64,000 nucleotides of DNA, taken from positions 5,146,001-5,210,000 of the forward strand of contig NZ_CP109130.1 of the NCBI RefSeq assembly GCF_035917975.1. Direction: 5' to 3'. Under the pieces are notes generated by a model. It saw nothing but the letters and a program-made list of their open reading frames with translations, was not told the DNA's origin and did not search any database. The position numbers and the translations under genes are program-made. Positions 1 to 7,860 of the stretch are shown here, piece after piece. How positions within the stretch are numbered: the stretch's first letter is position 1; each line of letters opens with the position of its first letter. The DNA is from Streptosporangium sp. NBC_01756. GTDB lineage: Bacteria; Actinomycetota; Actinomycetes; Streptosporangiales; Streptosporangiaceae.

Positions 1-314
1 TGCTTGCCGTCCATGTCGTGCACCGGGCCTCCCATGGGCATGCACTCACGTACCGCCCGCAGTTGCTCGGGGGTGTTCTGCGGCAGTCCGGCGACCTGCG
101 CGGCGATGTTCTGGCCTCCGGTGGAGGGGATCACGACGAGTACGCCGACCACGGAGGCCGCGGCGACCGCGAGTCCGGCGAGCGACAACGACAGCCGGCG
201 GCGCCGCGATGCTCCGGTGGCCGCCCGGGAGGCGTAGGCGAGCGCGTTGACCGGCTGGGCCTCGCCCGCGATCAGCCGCAGCTCGTCGGCGATCTTCTGC
301 TCGTTGACGGTCAT
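1..314 (-). CDS. Membrane-anchored anti-sigma-like protein, C-terminus off the window
   Basis: The reading frame starts with ATG at 314 and runs off the left edge after 104 codons, so only the N-terminus is visible. About 40 residues form a short cytosolic segment (MTVNEQKIADELRLIAGEA) ending in an Arg cluster (ASRRRRLSLS). A single hydrophobic helix follows (roughly residues 44-64), then an extracellular part with a Met/Gly-rich stretch (ECMPMGGPVHDMDG). It begins one base after the stop of the upstream sigma factor, so the two are translationally coupled. A cytosolic tail, one helix and an external sensor domain, directly behind a SigE-family sigma gene, is the usual plan of an actinobacterial sigma partner. 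The anti-sigma role is inferred from context; no zinc-finger anti-sigma motif is visible. Confidence 0.7.
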   Translation of the reverse strand, partial: MTVNEQKIADELRLIAGEAQPVNALAYASRAATGASRRRRLSLSLAGLAVAAASVVGVLVVIPSTGGQNIAAQVAGLPQNTPEQLRAVRECMPMGGPVHDMDGK

Positions 315-315
315 G

Positions 316-816
316 TCAGGCCTCCAGGGTGATGGGTTCGCCGACCAGTTCGCGGAGCCGGACGATCGCCTGATGGGTCTGGCTGCGGACGGTCCCCACC
401 GAGCAGCCCATGATCTTCGCGACCTCCGATTCGGAGAGGTCTTCGTAGTAGCGCAGCACCAGCACCGCGCGTTTGCGCACCGGCAGGGCACGCAGCGCCT
501 GTCGCAGGGTGAGCCGGTTCTCGACTTCGCCGGTGCGGTCGAGAACCGGCTGCTCGGGAATTGCCTGGACCACTCGTTCGCGGCCCCAGCGGGGACTTCG
601 CCAGCGGCCGACCTGTTCGTGGTACATCACCCGCCGCACGTAGGCCTCGGGATTGCCGCGGATTTTCCGCCAGCGGCCGGCGGTCTTCATCAGCGCTGTC
701 TGCAGCAGGTCCTCGGCGGCGTGCTGGTCGTTGGTCAGGACGTAGGCGAGTCTGATCAGACTGTCCGATCGGCTGGCCACGAATTCGGTGAAGTCGCGTT
801 GTTGGTCGGGATGCAA
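316..816 (-). CDS. SigE-family RNA polymerase sigma factor
   Basis: This 166-residue protein directs RNA polymerase to a small regulon. Region 2 lies near the N-terminus (FTEFVASRSDSLIRLAYVLT, then the DLLQTAL helix), with the -10-contacting segment around AYVRRVMYHE. Region 4 is the C-terminal helix-turn-helix: LPVRKRAVLVLRYYEDLSE, then EVAKIMGCSVGTVRSQTHQA. Length and sequence fit the actinobacterial SigE family (short ECF type, about 160-180 residues). The start ATG at 816 gives MHPDQQRDF, with purines upstream (GAGGAGAG). It is co-transcribed with the coupled membrane protein gene behind it, which likely controls it. Two similar pairs lie at 41.6-43.1 kb and 45.8-47.6 kb. Confidence 0.93.
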   Translation of the reverse strand: MHPDQQRDFTEFVASRSDSLIRLAYVLTNDQHAAEDLLQTALMKTAGRWRKIRGNPEAYVRRVMYHEQVGRWRSPRWGRERVVQAIPEQPVLDRTGEVENRLTLRQALRALPVRKRAVLVLRYYEDLSESEVAKIMGCSVGTVRSQTHQAIVRLRELVGEPITLEA

Positions 817-959
817 GGCTCTCCTCAGGTCTCATCCGCTTAGATGCGACCGAGGCCGTCCATCTATGGTGCCCGGCCGGTGATTGGATCAGCCCCCGGG
901 CTCTGCGGACAAACTTCCATCGAGCGCTGCCACGCCGGCGAGGAGCCGGTGACATGGGG

Positions 960-995
960 CGGCCCCGGCCTCCGGGAGGACGGAGGCCGGGGCCG
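960..995. terminator. Strong GC-rich hairpin, terminator-like
   Basis: A perfect 14-bp stem (960-973 with 982-995) closes an 8-base loop. It sits upstream of the sigma gene and directly before the damaged GntR gene, where no intact gene ends. It may be the leftover terminator of a deleted gene. Confidence 0.55.
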
Positions 996-1017
996 GGAGT
1001 CCGGCGGGAGGCACGGG

Positions 1018-1703
1018 GGCGACCTCGCCGCCGGACCGGTCAGGGGATCCGGCCCGTACGGGGAGCATCGGGGTCGGCGGTCACAGGGGCGCTCGACATC
1101 CTGCGCAATGAGGGCCTTGTCGAATCCCGGCAGGGATCGGGCACGTTCGTCCGCGAGCGTCCGCCCGCACGGCGCATCTCGATGGACCGCTACCGTGTCG
1201 ACGCCGGTCCTCAGGACACTCCGCGGACCTCGTTCACCCACGACGCCGACATCACCTGGTTGCAGTATCGGTTGGACAAGGCCTATCGATGGATTGAGGC
1301 CGATACGCGCCTGGCCGACCTCTTCGGAGTCAAGGCCGGCGCCCGAGTGCTGGAGCGCCGTTTCGTTTTCTACGCCGCCGGTGAGCCCTCCCAGATGTCC
1401 CGCTCATGCCTGCTCGCCGCCGACGTCGAAGGTACGGCGGTCGCCGACCCGCACAACGAACCCTGGCCAGGCGGCAACACCGGCCAGTTGAGGACACTGG
1501 GCATCGAGGTGGACGGCATCACCGAGGAGACCGCGGTGCGCATGCCTACCCCGGACGAAGCCGGAATGCTCCGGATCGGCGCGGGCGTGCCGGTGTTCTC
1601 CGTCACCCGGCAGACGCATTCACGAGGCCGGGTGGTCGAGGTGGCGGACCCGATCGTCATCCCGGGTGATCGCGCGGTCCGGGTGGACCGCATCACGCTG
1701 TGA
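1018..1703 (+). pseudogene. GntR-family regulator with UTRA effector domain; DNA-binding N-terminus broken
   Basis: The C-terminal two thirds are a normal HutC/UTRA ligand-binding domain in one frame, from LEGO-like linker LVESRQGSGTFVRERP through DADITWLQYRLDKAYRW to VFSVTRQTHSRGRVVEVADP and the stop at 1703. The winged-helix part is damaged. Only SAVTGALDILRNEG survives of the recognition helix, and a short DLAAG-like piece typical of helix 1 lies upstream in a different frame, near 1021-1035. No start codon with a ribosome site precedes a complete helix-turn-helix, and a terminator-like hairpin (960-995) lies where the N-terminal codons should be. Small deletions and a frameshift are the simplest reading. 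If expressed, the product could bind its ligand but probably not DNA. Confidence 0.7.
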
Positions 1704-1816
1704 ACACCGTCCCGGTCAGGTGCCTGCCGGGTCCATCCGGCGGACGGACTCTCTGCGGTGTCCGCACGGCGGCGGCACGTGTAGAGCGTCCTTGTCGCTG
1801 ACGGCAGGGTACGGGG

Positions 1817-1837
1817 CCGTCGGACTCCGGCCGACGG
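1817..1837. terminator. Bidirectional hairpin between GntR remnant and HxlR gene
   Basis: Arms CCGTCGG (1817-1823) and CCGACGG (1831-1837) enclose a 7-base loop, four bases from the HxlR stop codon. The convergent gene ends on both sides support a shared terminator. Confidence 0.5.
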
Positions 1838-1840
1838 GGG

Positions 1841-2209
1841 TCAGTGCTGGGCGCCCCAGTTCCAGAGCGACTGGAGGACGGGGCCGAGGCGCTGCCCGTG
1901 TGAGGTGAGCGTGTAGTGCACCCGGGGCGGCCAGCCAGGTTGGCGGCGGCGGTCGAGCACGCCGGCCTGGGTGAGGTGCGCCAGCCGGTCGGACAGGACT
2001 TTGTCCGACAGCGCGGGCAGGGCCTGGCGGAGCTCGGTGAAGGTGCGATCGCCCTGCAGGAGTTCACGGATCACCAGGGTCGTCCAGCGGCCGCGCAGGA
2101 CCGCGAGGGTGATCTCCACCGGACAGGACGGGGTGGGTTCGGTGACGTTGGCGTGAGGGTGGTCGGGCAGGCCCGGCCGGGCCGGGTGACCAACCGTTTG
2201 GTGAGTCAC
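1841..2209 (-). CDS. HxlR-family winged-helix transcriptional regulator
   Basis: A 122-residue HxlR/MarR-like regulator. The family core is clear: CPVEITLAVLRGRWTTLVIR, then ELLQGDRTFTELRQALPALS, DKVLSDRLAHLTQAGVLDR and the wing PPRVHYTLTSHGQRLGPVL. The conserved Cys near the start of the core is present. I chose GTG at 2209 (MTHQTVGHPA) because AGGAGG lies eight bases upstream; a longer frame upstream lacks such a site. It is divergent from the SnoaL-like gene at 2272 with only 62 bases between the starts, so it probably controls that gene and itself from the shared promoter region. HxlR members usually answer electrophiles or oxidants, but the signal here is unknown. Confidence 0.92.
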   Translation of the reverse strand: MTHQTVGHPARPGLPDHPHANVTEPTPSCPVEITLAVLRGRWTTLVIRELLQGDRTFTELRQALPALSDKVLSDRLAHLTQAGVLDRRRQPGWPPRVHYTLTSHGQRLGPVLQSLWNWGAQH

Positions 2210-2271
2210 GAGGGCGCCTCCTAGCGTTGCCGCGTCTGACTGATCTCTGCTCGTTGGAAGGATATGCACCC

Positions 2272-2670
2272 ATGACGTGGCAGCTTGCCGAACGGCCCGA
2301 GGACGTGCCCGCGACATTCGCCGAACGGTTCAACAGCGGTGACGCGGAGGCGGTGGCGGAGATGTACGAAAGCGGGGCGGTGTTCGTCCCCGAGCCGGGC
2401 ACGGCGCTGACCGGGCAGGACCTGCACGCCGCCAACGGCCGGTTCATGGGTCTCGGGCTGCCGATCACCGTCCGGCCCCGGCACGTCTACACCACGGATG
2501 ACCTCGCCCTGCTGATCGTCGACTGGGTCATCGACGGCACGGACCGCGACGGCGGGCCTGTGCACATCGAGGGCACCGCCACCGACGTCGCCCGGCGCGG
2601 GCACGACGGACGCTGGCGGTATGTCATCGACAGTCCCTTCGGCGTACGTCCGGATACGCCGGCCGCGTAG
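2272..2670 (+). CDS. SnoaL-like / DUF4440 NTF2-fold protein
   Basis: A 132-residue protein of the NTF2-like superfamily. Motifs include PATFAERFNSGDAEAVAEMY near the N-terminus (the helix and turn that open the fold), GRFMGLGLPITVRPRHVY, and C-terminal strands DVARRGHDGRWRYVIDSPF. In this family the cone-shaped fold holds a small ligand or serves as an isomerase-like pocket, often without a known substrate. The ATG at 2272 has GGAAGG ten bases upstream. It is divergent from an HxlR regulator and is its likely target. Catalytic function cannot be told from sequence. Confidence 0.8.
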   Translation: MTWQLAERPEDVPATFAERFNSGDAEAVAEMYESGAVFVPEPGTALTGQDLHAANGRFMGLGLPITVRPRHVYTTDDLALLIVDWVIDGTDRDGGPVHIEGTATDVARRGHDGRWRYVIDSPFGVRPDTPAA

Positions 2671-2782
2671 GACGACAGGTCGGGTGGCCCCGTAGCGTGG
2701 GGGCGTTCACCAGGATCGCCGTACGGCGTCGCGGATCCACCGGCGTGGCGGCGGCGCTCCCCGAAACGTCTGGAGTCGTCGC

Positions 2783-3316
2783 GTGAGCCGTACCGGCAAG
2801 GTCCTCTACGTGATCGTGTGCGCGGCCGGGGCCGCCGCCGGGGTCGGCCGTCTCGTCGCGATGGCCCAGGACGGAGGCTGGACCGTCCAGGTCGTCGCCA
2901 CTCCGTCCGCGCTGGGTTTCGTCGACCTCGACGAACTGGAGAAGCAGACCGGCCGCCCCGTCCGCAGCCGGTACCGCCGGCCGGATGAGCCGAAACCGCC
3001 CCGAGCCGACGCGATCATCGTGGCCCCCGCGACCTACAACACCGTCAACAAGTTCGCGCTGGGCATCGCCGACACCTATGCCCTGGGCCTCCTGGCCGAG
3101 GCTCCCGGCCTGGGGATCCCCGTGGTGGTGCTGCCGTTCGTGAACAGCGGTCTCGCCGCCCGGATCCCGTTCCGCCGCAGCGTCGAACAGCTACGTGCCG
3201 AAGGCGTGTGTGTGCTTCTCGGACATGAGGTGTCCGAGTCCGGTCCTTCCGGCTCTGACGAGCATCCTTGGAAGCTCGCCATCGCGGAGATGGACCGGCT
3301 CACCGATCCGTCCTGA
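2783..3316 (+). CDS. Flavoprotein of the HFCD family
   Basis: A 177-residue protein of the homo-oligomeric flavin-containing Cys decarboxylase family. An N-terminal Rossmann-like strand (KVLYVIVCAAGAAAGVGRLV) is followed by WTVQVVATPSALGFVD. The conserved AIIVAPATYNTVNKFALGIAD segment, which in this family contacts FMN and forms trimers, comes next, then GIPVVVLPFVN. Start GTG at 2783 is the first in frame before the Rossmann strand; no strong ribosome site is visible. It stands alone between unrelated genes. Reported family members decarboxylate peptidyl or phosphopantothenoyl cysteine, but here no partner gene points to a substrate. Confidence 0.82.
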   Translation: MSRTGKVLYVIVCAAGAAAGVGRLVAMAQDGGWTVQVVATPSALGFVDLDELEKQTGRPVRSRYRRPDEPKPPRADAIIVAPATYNTVNKFALGIADTYALGLLAEAPGLGIPVVVLPFVNSGLAARIPFRRSVEQLRAEGVCVLLGHEVSESGPSGSDEHPWKLAIAEMDRLTDPS

Positions 3317-3441
3317 CCTCGGGGTCTCGGTCACACCGACGACCCAGGCCGACGACCTGGTGCTACGACCGGAAAGGTTCACCACGGTGAGTCGATACCG
3401 AAATCGAGCCGTCTCGGCGAAGGGGCGGACGACCCGTCTCC

Positions 3442-4011
3442 TCAGCCGCGTGGCTGTTCCATCTCATCGCCGTCGACTCGGGTTCGTGACCAGTGCTGGC
3501 GCGGTGCGAAGCCTTCCCGGCGAAGCCAGTGCTCGGTATAGACGATACGGTCGGCGACCACCCGCACCAGGGGGTTGCGCGGCGCCTCCAGCACCGACCG
3601 TCCTCGCTCAGCCGCATCCGACTGCCAGCGGTAGGCGGCCATCCCCTCATCGAAGTCCGCGGAACCGGGGAGCAGCACCTCGGCCATCCCGAACAGTTGG
3701 GCGCCCCGCGAGCTGGCCTGACCGACCAGCGGCGCGAACACGCCGATCGAGACACGCGGCTCCTGCTGGATGTTGCGCAGCTTCGGCGTCCCGGCCTGGG
3801 AGGTGAAGAACAACGTCAGGTCACGGTGGTAGTAGCGGACCGGCGTGGCCAGCGGGCCATCCGGACCGGCAGTCGCCAGCACACACATGTTCTGTGACGA
3901 CAAAAGATTGAGAATCCGCTCTTCAAGTCGCGCTCGTGCCAACGGTGCCGTCGGAGCCGGGCCCACCAGCCACGGAGATGTCACGGAAACCGAAAATTGA
4001 TCATCAACCAT
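3442..4011 (-). CDS. PPOX-fold (pyridoxamine 5'-phosphate oxidase-like) protein
   Basis: A 189-residue protein with the split-barrel flavin or F420-binding fold. The core runs from LEERILNLLSSQNMCVLATA and GPLATPVRYYHRDLTLFFTS to KLRNIQQEPRVSIGVFAPLV, the standard order of strands for PPOX-like proteins. The C-terminal WLRREGFAPRQHW resembles pyridoxamine-oxidase-related stress proteins. Start ATG at 4011 (MVDDQFSVSV) has AAGGTG four bases upstream; a longer frame begins at 4035 without a ribosome site. Cofactor (FMN, F420 or heme) and substrate cannot be decided from the sequence. Confidence 0.82.
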   Translation of the reverse strand: MVDDQFSVSVTSPWLVGPAPTAPLARARLEERILNLLSSQNMCVLATAGPDGPLATPVRYYHRDLTLFFTSQAGTPKLRNIQQEPRVSIGVFAPLVGQASSRGAQLFGMAEVLLPGSADFDEGMAAYRWQSDAAERGRSVLEAPRNPLVRVVADRIVYTEHWLRREGFAPRQHWSRTRVDGDEMEQPRG

Positions 4012-4080
4012 GCGGCACCTTATCGCCGCCGCCACCGGTATCCGACAGTGCCGACTCGGTGAACCTATCCGGTCACAGCG

Positions 4081-4497
4081 CTAATGGCCGCCTCTGCGGA
4101 ACCTCGCCGTGAGGGCGGCGACCGCTCCGGTGCCCAGAGACGTCCCGGCCAGCACCAGCAGCGCGCCCACCGCCCACAGGCCACTGTCGTCCGAGGTGGC
4201 GGCAGCGACCGACCAGCACACCGTCATCGTGAGCGAGACGGCGGCGGCGCCGATCGCCGGATGCCTCCGCCACCCCGCGACGGCGGCCAGGACCCCCAGG
4301 CCCAGTGCCACGCCGGCCACCTGCCAGGGCTGGTAGGGGCCGGTGGTGCTGCCGTCGGGGAGCACGTCCTTCTGCCGGTCCCAGCCCAGCCAGGCCAGGT
4401 AGTTGGCGAGGGTCGCCACCGCCAGCAGCCCGGCCGTTCCGGCTGCGGACGCGAGGCCCGTGCGCCGGGCGGGAACGGTCTCCCTGTCCTCGGGCAT
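4081..4497 (-). CDS. Four-helix integral membrane protein of unknown function
   Basis: A 138-residue protein with four predicted membrane helices: LASAAGTAGLLAVATLANYL, VAGVALGLGVLAAVAGW, AAAVSLTMTVCWSVAAA and WAVGALLVLAGTSLGTGAVA. The N-terminus and C-terminus are Arg-rich and likely cytosolic. GGGAGG lies five bases before the ATG at 4497. I do not recognise the family. It lies downstream of the multicopper oxidase, from which it is separated by a reductase gene fragment (4517-4618), so it may have belonged to a longer redox operon. Confidence 0.75.
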   Translation of the reverse strand: MPEDRETVPARRTGLASAAGTAGLLAVATLANYLAWLGWDRQKDVLPDGSTTGPYQPWQVAGVALGLGVLAAVAGWRRHPAIGAAAVSLTMTVCWSVAAATSDDSGLWAVGALLVLAGTSLGTGAVAALTARFRRGGH

Positions 4498-4516
4498 CGC
4501 AACCTCCCCTGCTCGT

Positions 4517-4618
4517 GATCACGACGAGTCCACTGTAGCCGTGGTCGAGACGCAGTGCCTGTGCGGCTTTCGCGTCGGCAAGGCTGGCTCCGACGATGAC
4601 GATGACGATGACGATGCC
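4517..4618 (-). pseudogene. Fragment of an FAD/NAD(P)H reductase N-terminus
   Basis: On the minus strand, between the oxidase stop and the next ATG, 34 codons read as a dinucleotide-binding motif: IVIVG, then ASLADAKAAQALRL, then YSGLVVI. This matches the opening of ferredoxin-reductase-type flavoproteins (consensus VIVGASLAGAKAAxALR). The third glycine of GxSxAG is an Asp here, and the IVIV strand is inflated by the hexamer repeat at 4592-4615. No start codon with a ribosome site is present and the frame loses similarity after VVI. It is therefore a gene remnant, not a small gene. Confidence 0.6.
4592..4615. repeat. Hexanucleotide microsatellite GACGAT x4
   Basis: Four perfect head-to-tail copies of GACGAT. 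On the minus strand they encode alternating Ile-Val inside the reductase remnant, so the repeat has probably expanded by slippage after the gene was lost. Confidence 0.9.
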
Positions 4619-4644
4619 GGAACGGGCGGGCAGGGCGGACGCTC

Positions 4645-6243
4645 CTAGATGATCGCTAGGTTGGCCATCATGCCCATGTCCTCGTGTTCGGCGTTGTGGC
4701 AGTGGAACAGGTAGCGGCCGCGGTAGCCGTCGAACCGGGTGATGATCTCCACCGATTCGCCCGGCCGCAGGGAGACGGTGTCCTTGAGACCGGCGTCGTG
4801 GGGCAGCGGCGGGCGGCCGCTGCGCGAGAGCACCCGGAAGCCGACCAAGTGCAGGTGGATGGGATGGTGGACGTCGGCGACCATCCGCCACACTTCGACA
4901 TCGCCGAGCCGGGCGGTGACGTCGGTGCGGGCGGGGTCGAACGGCAGCCCGCCGATCAGCCATCCGTGACCGCCGTGCATGCGCCCGGCGCGGAAGGAGA
5001 AGTCACGCATCCTGACGGCGTCCGACCGGCGCCAGGCAGGCAGATCGGCCGACAGGACACGCGGGATGCGGCTGTCGTCGGTGACCTTGCGCGCGACACG
5101 GAAGGCCATCACGTCACGAGTACGGCCGGAGCCGAGCCGGTTGAGAAGTCTGACGCGGCTGCCGACGGGGACGCCGGAGAAGTCGACGATCACGTCGTAG
5201 CGTTCGGCGGGCGCGATCGGCAGGACCCGGTGGGTGACCGGCGCGGCGAGCAGTCCCTGGTCGGCGCCGATCTGGACGAGGTCGAGCCGGCGTCCGTCGT
5301 CGGTGACCGCTTCGAGCTCGTAGTGCCGGGCGTTGGAGGCGTTCAGGACGCGCAGCCGGTAGCGGGCCCCGTCAACCTCGTGCACGGGCCAGGGAGCGCC
5401 GTTGACCAGGATCACGTCACCGAGAACGCCGGCGAGGTACGGCAAGGTCACGCCCGGCCGTCGGCGCAGGGTGGGGTCGAGGGAGGGGTAGGCGAGGCTG
5501 CCGTCCGCGGCGAACGCACGGTCGGCGATCATAAGCGGGAGTTCCCGCTGCCCTGAGGGCAGGCCGAGGGCTTCCTCGGCGTCGTCGCGGATGAGGTGCA
5601 GTCCGGCCAGGCCGCGCCAGATCGCGGGCGCGGTGTAGTCCATCCGGTGGTCGTGGTACCACAGCAGCGTCGGCCGCTGGTCCAGCGGGAAGGTGTAGTC
5701 GCGCGTCAGCGTGGTCACCACCGCCTGCGGATCGTGCATGCCTTCCATGTCGTGGCCCATGGGCATGGAGGCCTCCTGCCAGCCCTGCGGCAGGACGAGG
5801 TCGGTGGGATAGCCGTCCGACTTCGCGGGGGTCCGCCCGCCGTGCAGGTGCACGACGGTCGGCACGGGCAACTCGTTGCGGTGCGTCACGGTGACCGGCC
5901 GGCCGCGGCGCGCCTCGATCGTCGGCCCGGGGAAGGTGCCCGCGTAGGTCCACAGCGGCGTCCTGACCCCGGGCAGGATCTCCGCGGTCACCTCGCGCTG
6001 GGTGATCGCGTAACGGTCGACCCCGCCCGCGGTGCTGACCGGCGCCAGCACCGACGGGATCGGCAGCGGCACCTGGAAGGGCGGCGGCAACGGTACGGCA
6101 CTGCGCAACTCGGCACCGGTGATCGACGGCCTGCGGGCAAGCGCGGCCGAAGCCGTCAGCACAGTGGCCGCCATCGCCCCGAGTGCCCCGCCGATGCCCA
6201 GCAGTCGCCGCCTGGTCATGCCTCGCGCATCACGCTCACGCAT
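4645..6243 (-). CDS. Tat-exported multicopper oxidase
   Basis: A 532-residue laccase-like oxidase that passes electrons from a substrate (phenols, or Cu(I)/other metals) through a type 1 copper to a trinuclear site reducing O2 to water. A Tat signal (TRRRLLGIGGALGAMAATVL) ends near ALA at 35-37. All four copper motifs are present: HLHG (132-135), WYHDH (195-199), HPIHLHLVGF (460-469) and HCHNAEHEDMGMM (514-526). Three cupredoxin domains fit the CotA/SufI length. A Met/His loop, MPMGHDMEGMHD (160-171), suggests copper loading or cuprous oxidation. The ATG at 6243 overlaps the upstream membrane gene by 8 bp, so the two are coupled. A divergent LysR regulator lies beyond. Confidence 0.95.
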   Translation of the reverse strand: MRERDARGMTRRRLLGIGGALGAMAATVLTASAALARRPSITGAELRSAVPLPPPFQVPLPIPSVLAPVSTAGGVDRYAITQREVTAEILPGVRTPLWTYAGTFPGPTIEARRGRPVTVTHRNELPVPTVVHLHGGRTPAKSDGYPTDLVLPQGWQEASMPMGHDMEGMHDPQAVVTTLTRDYTFPLDQRPTLLWYHDHRMDYTAPAIWRGLAGLHLIRDDAEEALGLPSGQRELPLMIADRAFAADGSLAYPSLDPTLRRRPGVTLPYLAGVLGDVILVNGAPWPVHEVDGARYRLRVLNASNARHYELEAVTDDGRRLDLVQIGADQGLLAAPVTHRVLPIAPAERYDVIVDFSGVPVGSRVRLLNRLGSGRTRDVMAFRVARKVTDDSRIPRVLSADLPAWRRSDAVRMRDFSFRAGRMHGGHGWLIGGLPFDPARTDVTARLGDVEVWRMVADVHHPIHLHLVGFRVLSRSGRPPLPHDAGLKDTVSLRPGESVEIITRFDGYRGRYLFHCHNAEHEDMGMMANLAII

Positions 6244-6637
6244 CGCGGCTCTCCCGCCTCGGAAGGGGTCGGCGCCAGACGGCGATGAACAGCACGACCA
6301 GCGCGGCGATCGTCAGCACTCCCAACGGGATGTGCAGCCACAGCGCGCCGTCCAACCCGGCGAAGTACTGGACCGTCTCGGCCGCCGTCACGGCCGCTGT
6401 GGCCAGGAACGGCCACACCTGGCGCAGTCGGACCCACACGACGATCGCCACGATCAGCTGCAGGTAGCCGATGGACGTGACGACGTCGGCGCCGACCGCG
6501 TGCCAGCGCAGGCTGTCGAAGTCACCGGTCAGGTAGACCCCGGCGAAAACCGGCTGGCCGGCGATCGCCACCGCATGCGCGCTGACAACCCCTCGCAGCG
6601 TCCACTCCGTGGGTGTCGTCCGATGCGCGATGCGCAT
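6236..6637 (-). CDS. Four-helix membrane protein coupled to the multicopper oxidase
   Basis: A 133-residue membrane protein with helices around VVSAHAVAIAGQPVFAGVYL, YLQLIVAIVVWVRL, WPFLATAAVTAAETVQYFAGL and LHIPLGVLTIAALVVLFIAV. Its last codons overlap the start of the oxidase gene by 8 bp, so they form one transcription unit under the promoter facing the LysR gene. Scattered His residues (in helix 1 and at the end of LWLH) could bind heme or metal, but no named family was recognised. A role in supplying copper or electrons to the oxidase is an inference from the operon only. Confidence 0.8.
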   Translation of the reverse strand: MRIAHRTTPTEWTLRGVVSAHAVAIAGQPVFAGVYLTGDFDSLRWHAVGADVVTSIGYLQLIVAIVVWVRLRQVWPFLATAAVTAAETVQYFAGLDGALWLHIPLGVLTIAALVVLFIAVWRRPLPRRESRDA

Positions 6638-6697
6638 GTCGGCGCCTCCTCAATCTGTCCTCACTGCGAACGACGTCGACGTTATGGCTTGTGCGTT

Positions 6698-6711
6698 ATC
6701 TTGTCTAAGAT
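6698..6711. promoter_or_regulatory. LysR-type operator in the LysR/oxidase divergent promoter
   Basis: The palindrome ATCTTGTCTAAGAT (5-bp arms, 4-base centre) lies in an unusually AT-rich 45-bp stretch (6685-6735) between the divergent starts at 6637 and 6744. It fits the T-N11-A pattern of LysR binding sites. A second short palindrome, CAATATTG, lies at 6712-6719. Confidence 0.55.
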
Positions 6712-6743
6712 CAATATTGCTATGATGTTATGTATGGGGAGGC

Positions 6744-7646
6744 ATGTTGGAGCTGAACACGCTCAGGCAGTTCCTGGTGGTGGCCAGGCTGGAGCACCTG
6801 AGCCGGGCGGCCGAGGAGCTTCGCGTCGCCCAGCCGTCGCTGAGCCGTACCATCGCCCGGCTGGAGGGTGAGCTGGGCACGCCACTCTTCGATCGCAGCG
6901 GCCGGCTCCGGCTGAACGAGACGGGCAAGCTCTTCCGCGGTTACGTCGAGCGCTCCCTCGGTGAGCTCGACGCGGGACAGCGGGCCGTCGCCGAGGCCGG
7001 CAGCGCGGGTGCGGGCACCGTGCGGCTGGCGTCGGAGACGTTCCTCACTCTCACCGGGCCGCTGGCGGCCTACAAGCGAGCCCATCCCTCCATCGAGGTC
7101 GAACTGGTGTGGATGCCGGCCGAGGACATGGGCCGCGGCCTGCGAGCCCAGGACGTGGACCTGTGTGTCGCCTCACAGCCGATCCGCGCCGAAGGGCTGG
7201 AGTCGGTTCAGCTGCTCGATGAGGCGGTGGGGCTGGCTGTGCCTCTCGATCATCCGCTGGCGGGCCGTACCTCCGTGAGTGTCGACGAGCTCGCCGACCA
7301 GCCCTTCGTCTCCGCCCGCAAGGGCCACTGGCAGCGCCGGGTCCTGGAGCGGCTCTTCACCGCCAACGACCTCACCCCGAAGATCGTCTGCGAGGTCGAC
7401 GAACTCGGCGCCATCGCCGAGCTGATCAGCGCGGGGCTCGGCGTTGGTCTCGTCCCCGGCATCGCCCGGCGCGGCGCCACGCAGGCCCCCCTCACCTGGG
7501 TCACCGTCGACCACCCCGAATGCCGCCGTACGGTCACCCTGTTCTGGAGCGCCGACAGCCACCTGTCGACCGCGGCCCGCCTGATGCGCACCACGATCGA
7601 CAGCTGGAACTGGATCACCGGCGAGCCGCAGGAGAGACGCGGCTGA
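6744..7646 (+). CDS. LysR-family transcriptional regulator
   Basis: A 300-residue LysR regulator. The N-terminal winged helix-turn-helix is LNTLRQFLVVARLEHLSRAA, then EELRVAQPSLSRTIARLEGE. Residues about 90-290 are the two-lobed periplasmic-binding-like effector domain (GTVRLASETFLTLTGPLAAY, ISAGLGVGLVPGIA). ATG at 6744 has GGGGAGG only one base away; the next codon, TTG at 6747, gives better spacing and may be the true start. It faces the membrane protein-multicopper oxidase operon across 106 bp containing a T-N11-A palindrome, so it very likely regulates that operon. Inducer unknown. Confidence 0.93.
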   Translation: MLELNTLRQFLVVARLEHLSRAAEELRVAQPSLSRTIARLEGELGTPLFDRSGRLRLNETGKLFRGYVERSLGELDAGQRAVAEAGSAGAGTVRLASETFLTLTGPLAAYKRAHPSIEVELVWMPAEDMGRGLRAQDVDLCVASQPIRAEGLESVQLLDEAVGLAVPLDHPLAGRTSVSVDELADQPFVSARKGHWQRRVLERLFTANDLTPKIVCEVDELGAIAELISAGLGVGLVPGIARRGATQAPLTWVTVDHPECRRTVTLFWSADSHLSTAARLMRTTIDSWNWITGEPQERRG

Positions 7647-7770
7647 TCGACGGCGCCACCGCGTGGCGCATCCTGGTCGCACACCTGCGCTACGACCCGC
7701 CCCCGCTGCGCCGCCGCCGGCGACCCCGCCGTACTGACCCCCGGCCGCGCCACTGAACGACATCCGCCTC

Positions 7771-7797
7771 GGCCCCGAGCTTCGGGAGTACGGGGCC
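7771..7797. terminator. Hairpin between convergent LysR and SDR genes
   Basis: Arms GGCCCCG (7771-7777) and CGGGGCC (7791-7797) enclose a 13-base loop, in the gap where both flanking genes end. A shared terminator is likely. Confidence 0.55.
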
Positions 7798-7860
7798 TTA
7801 TCCGGGTAAACCAGCCAGATCGCATCCCGGATTTTGAAACAGACCCCAGATCAAGATCAT

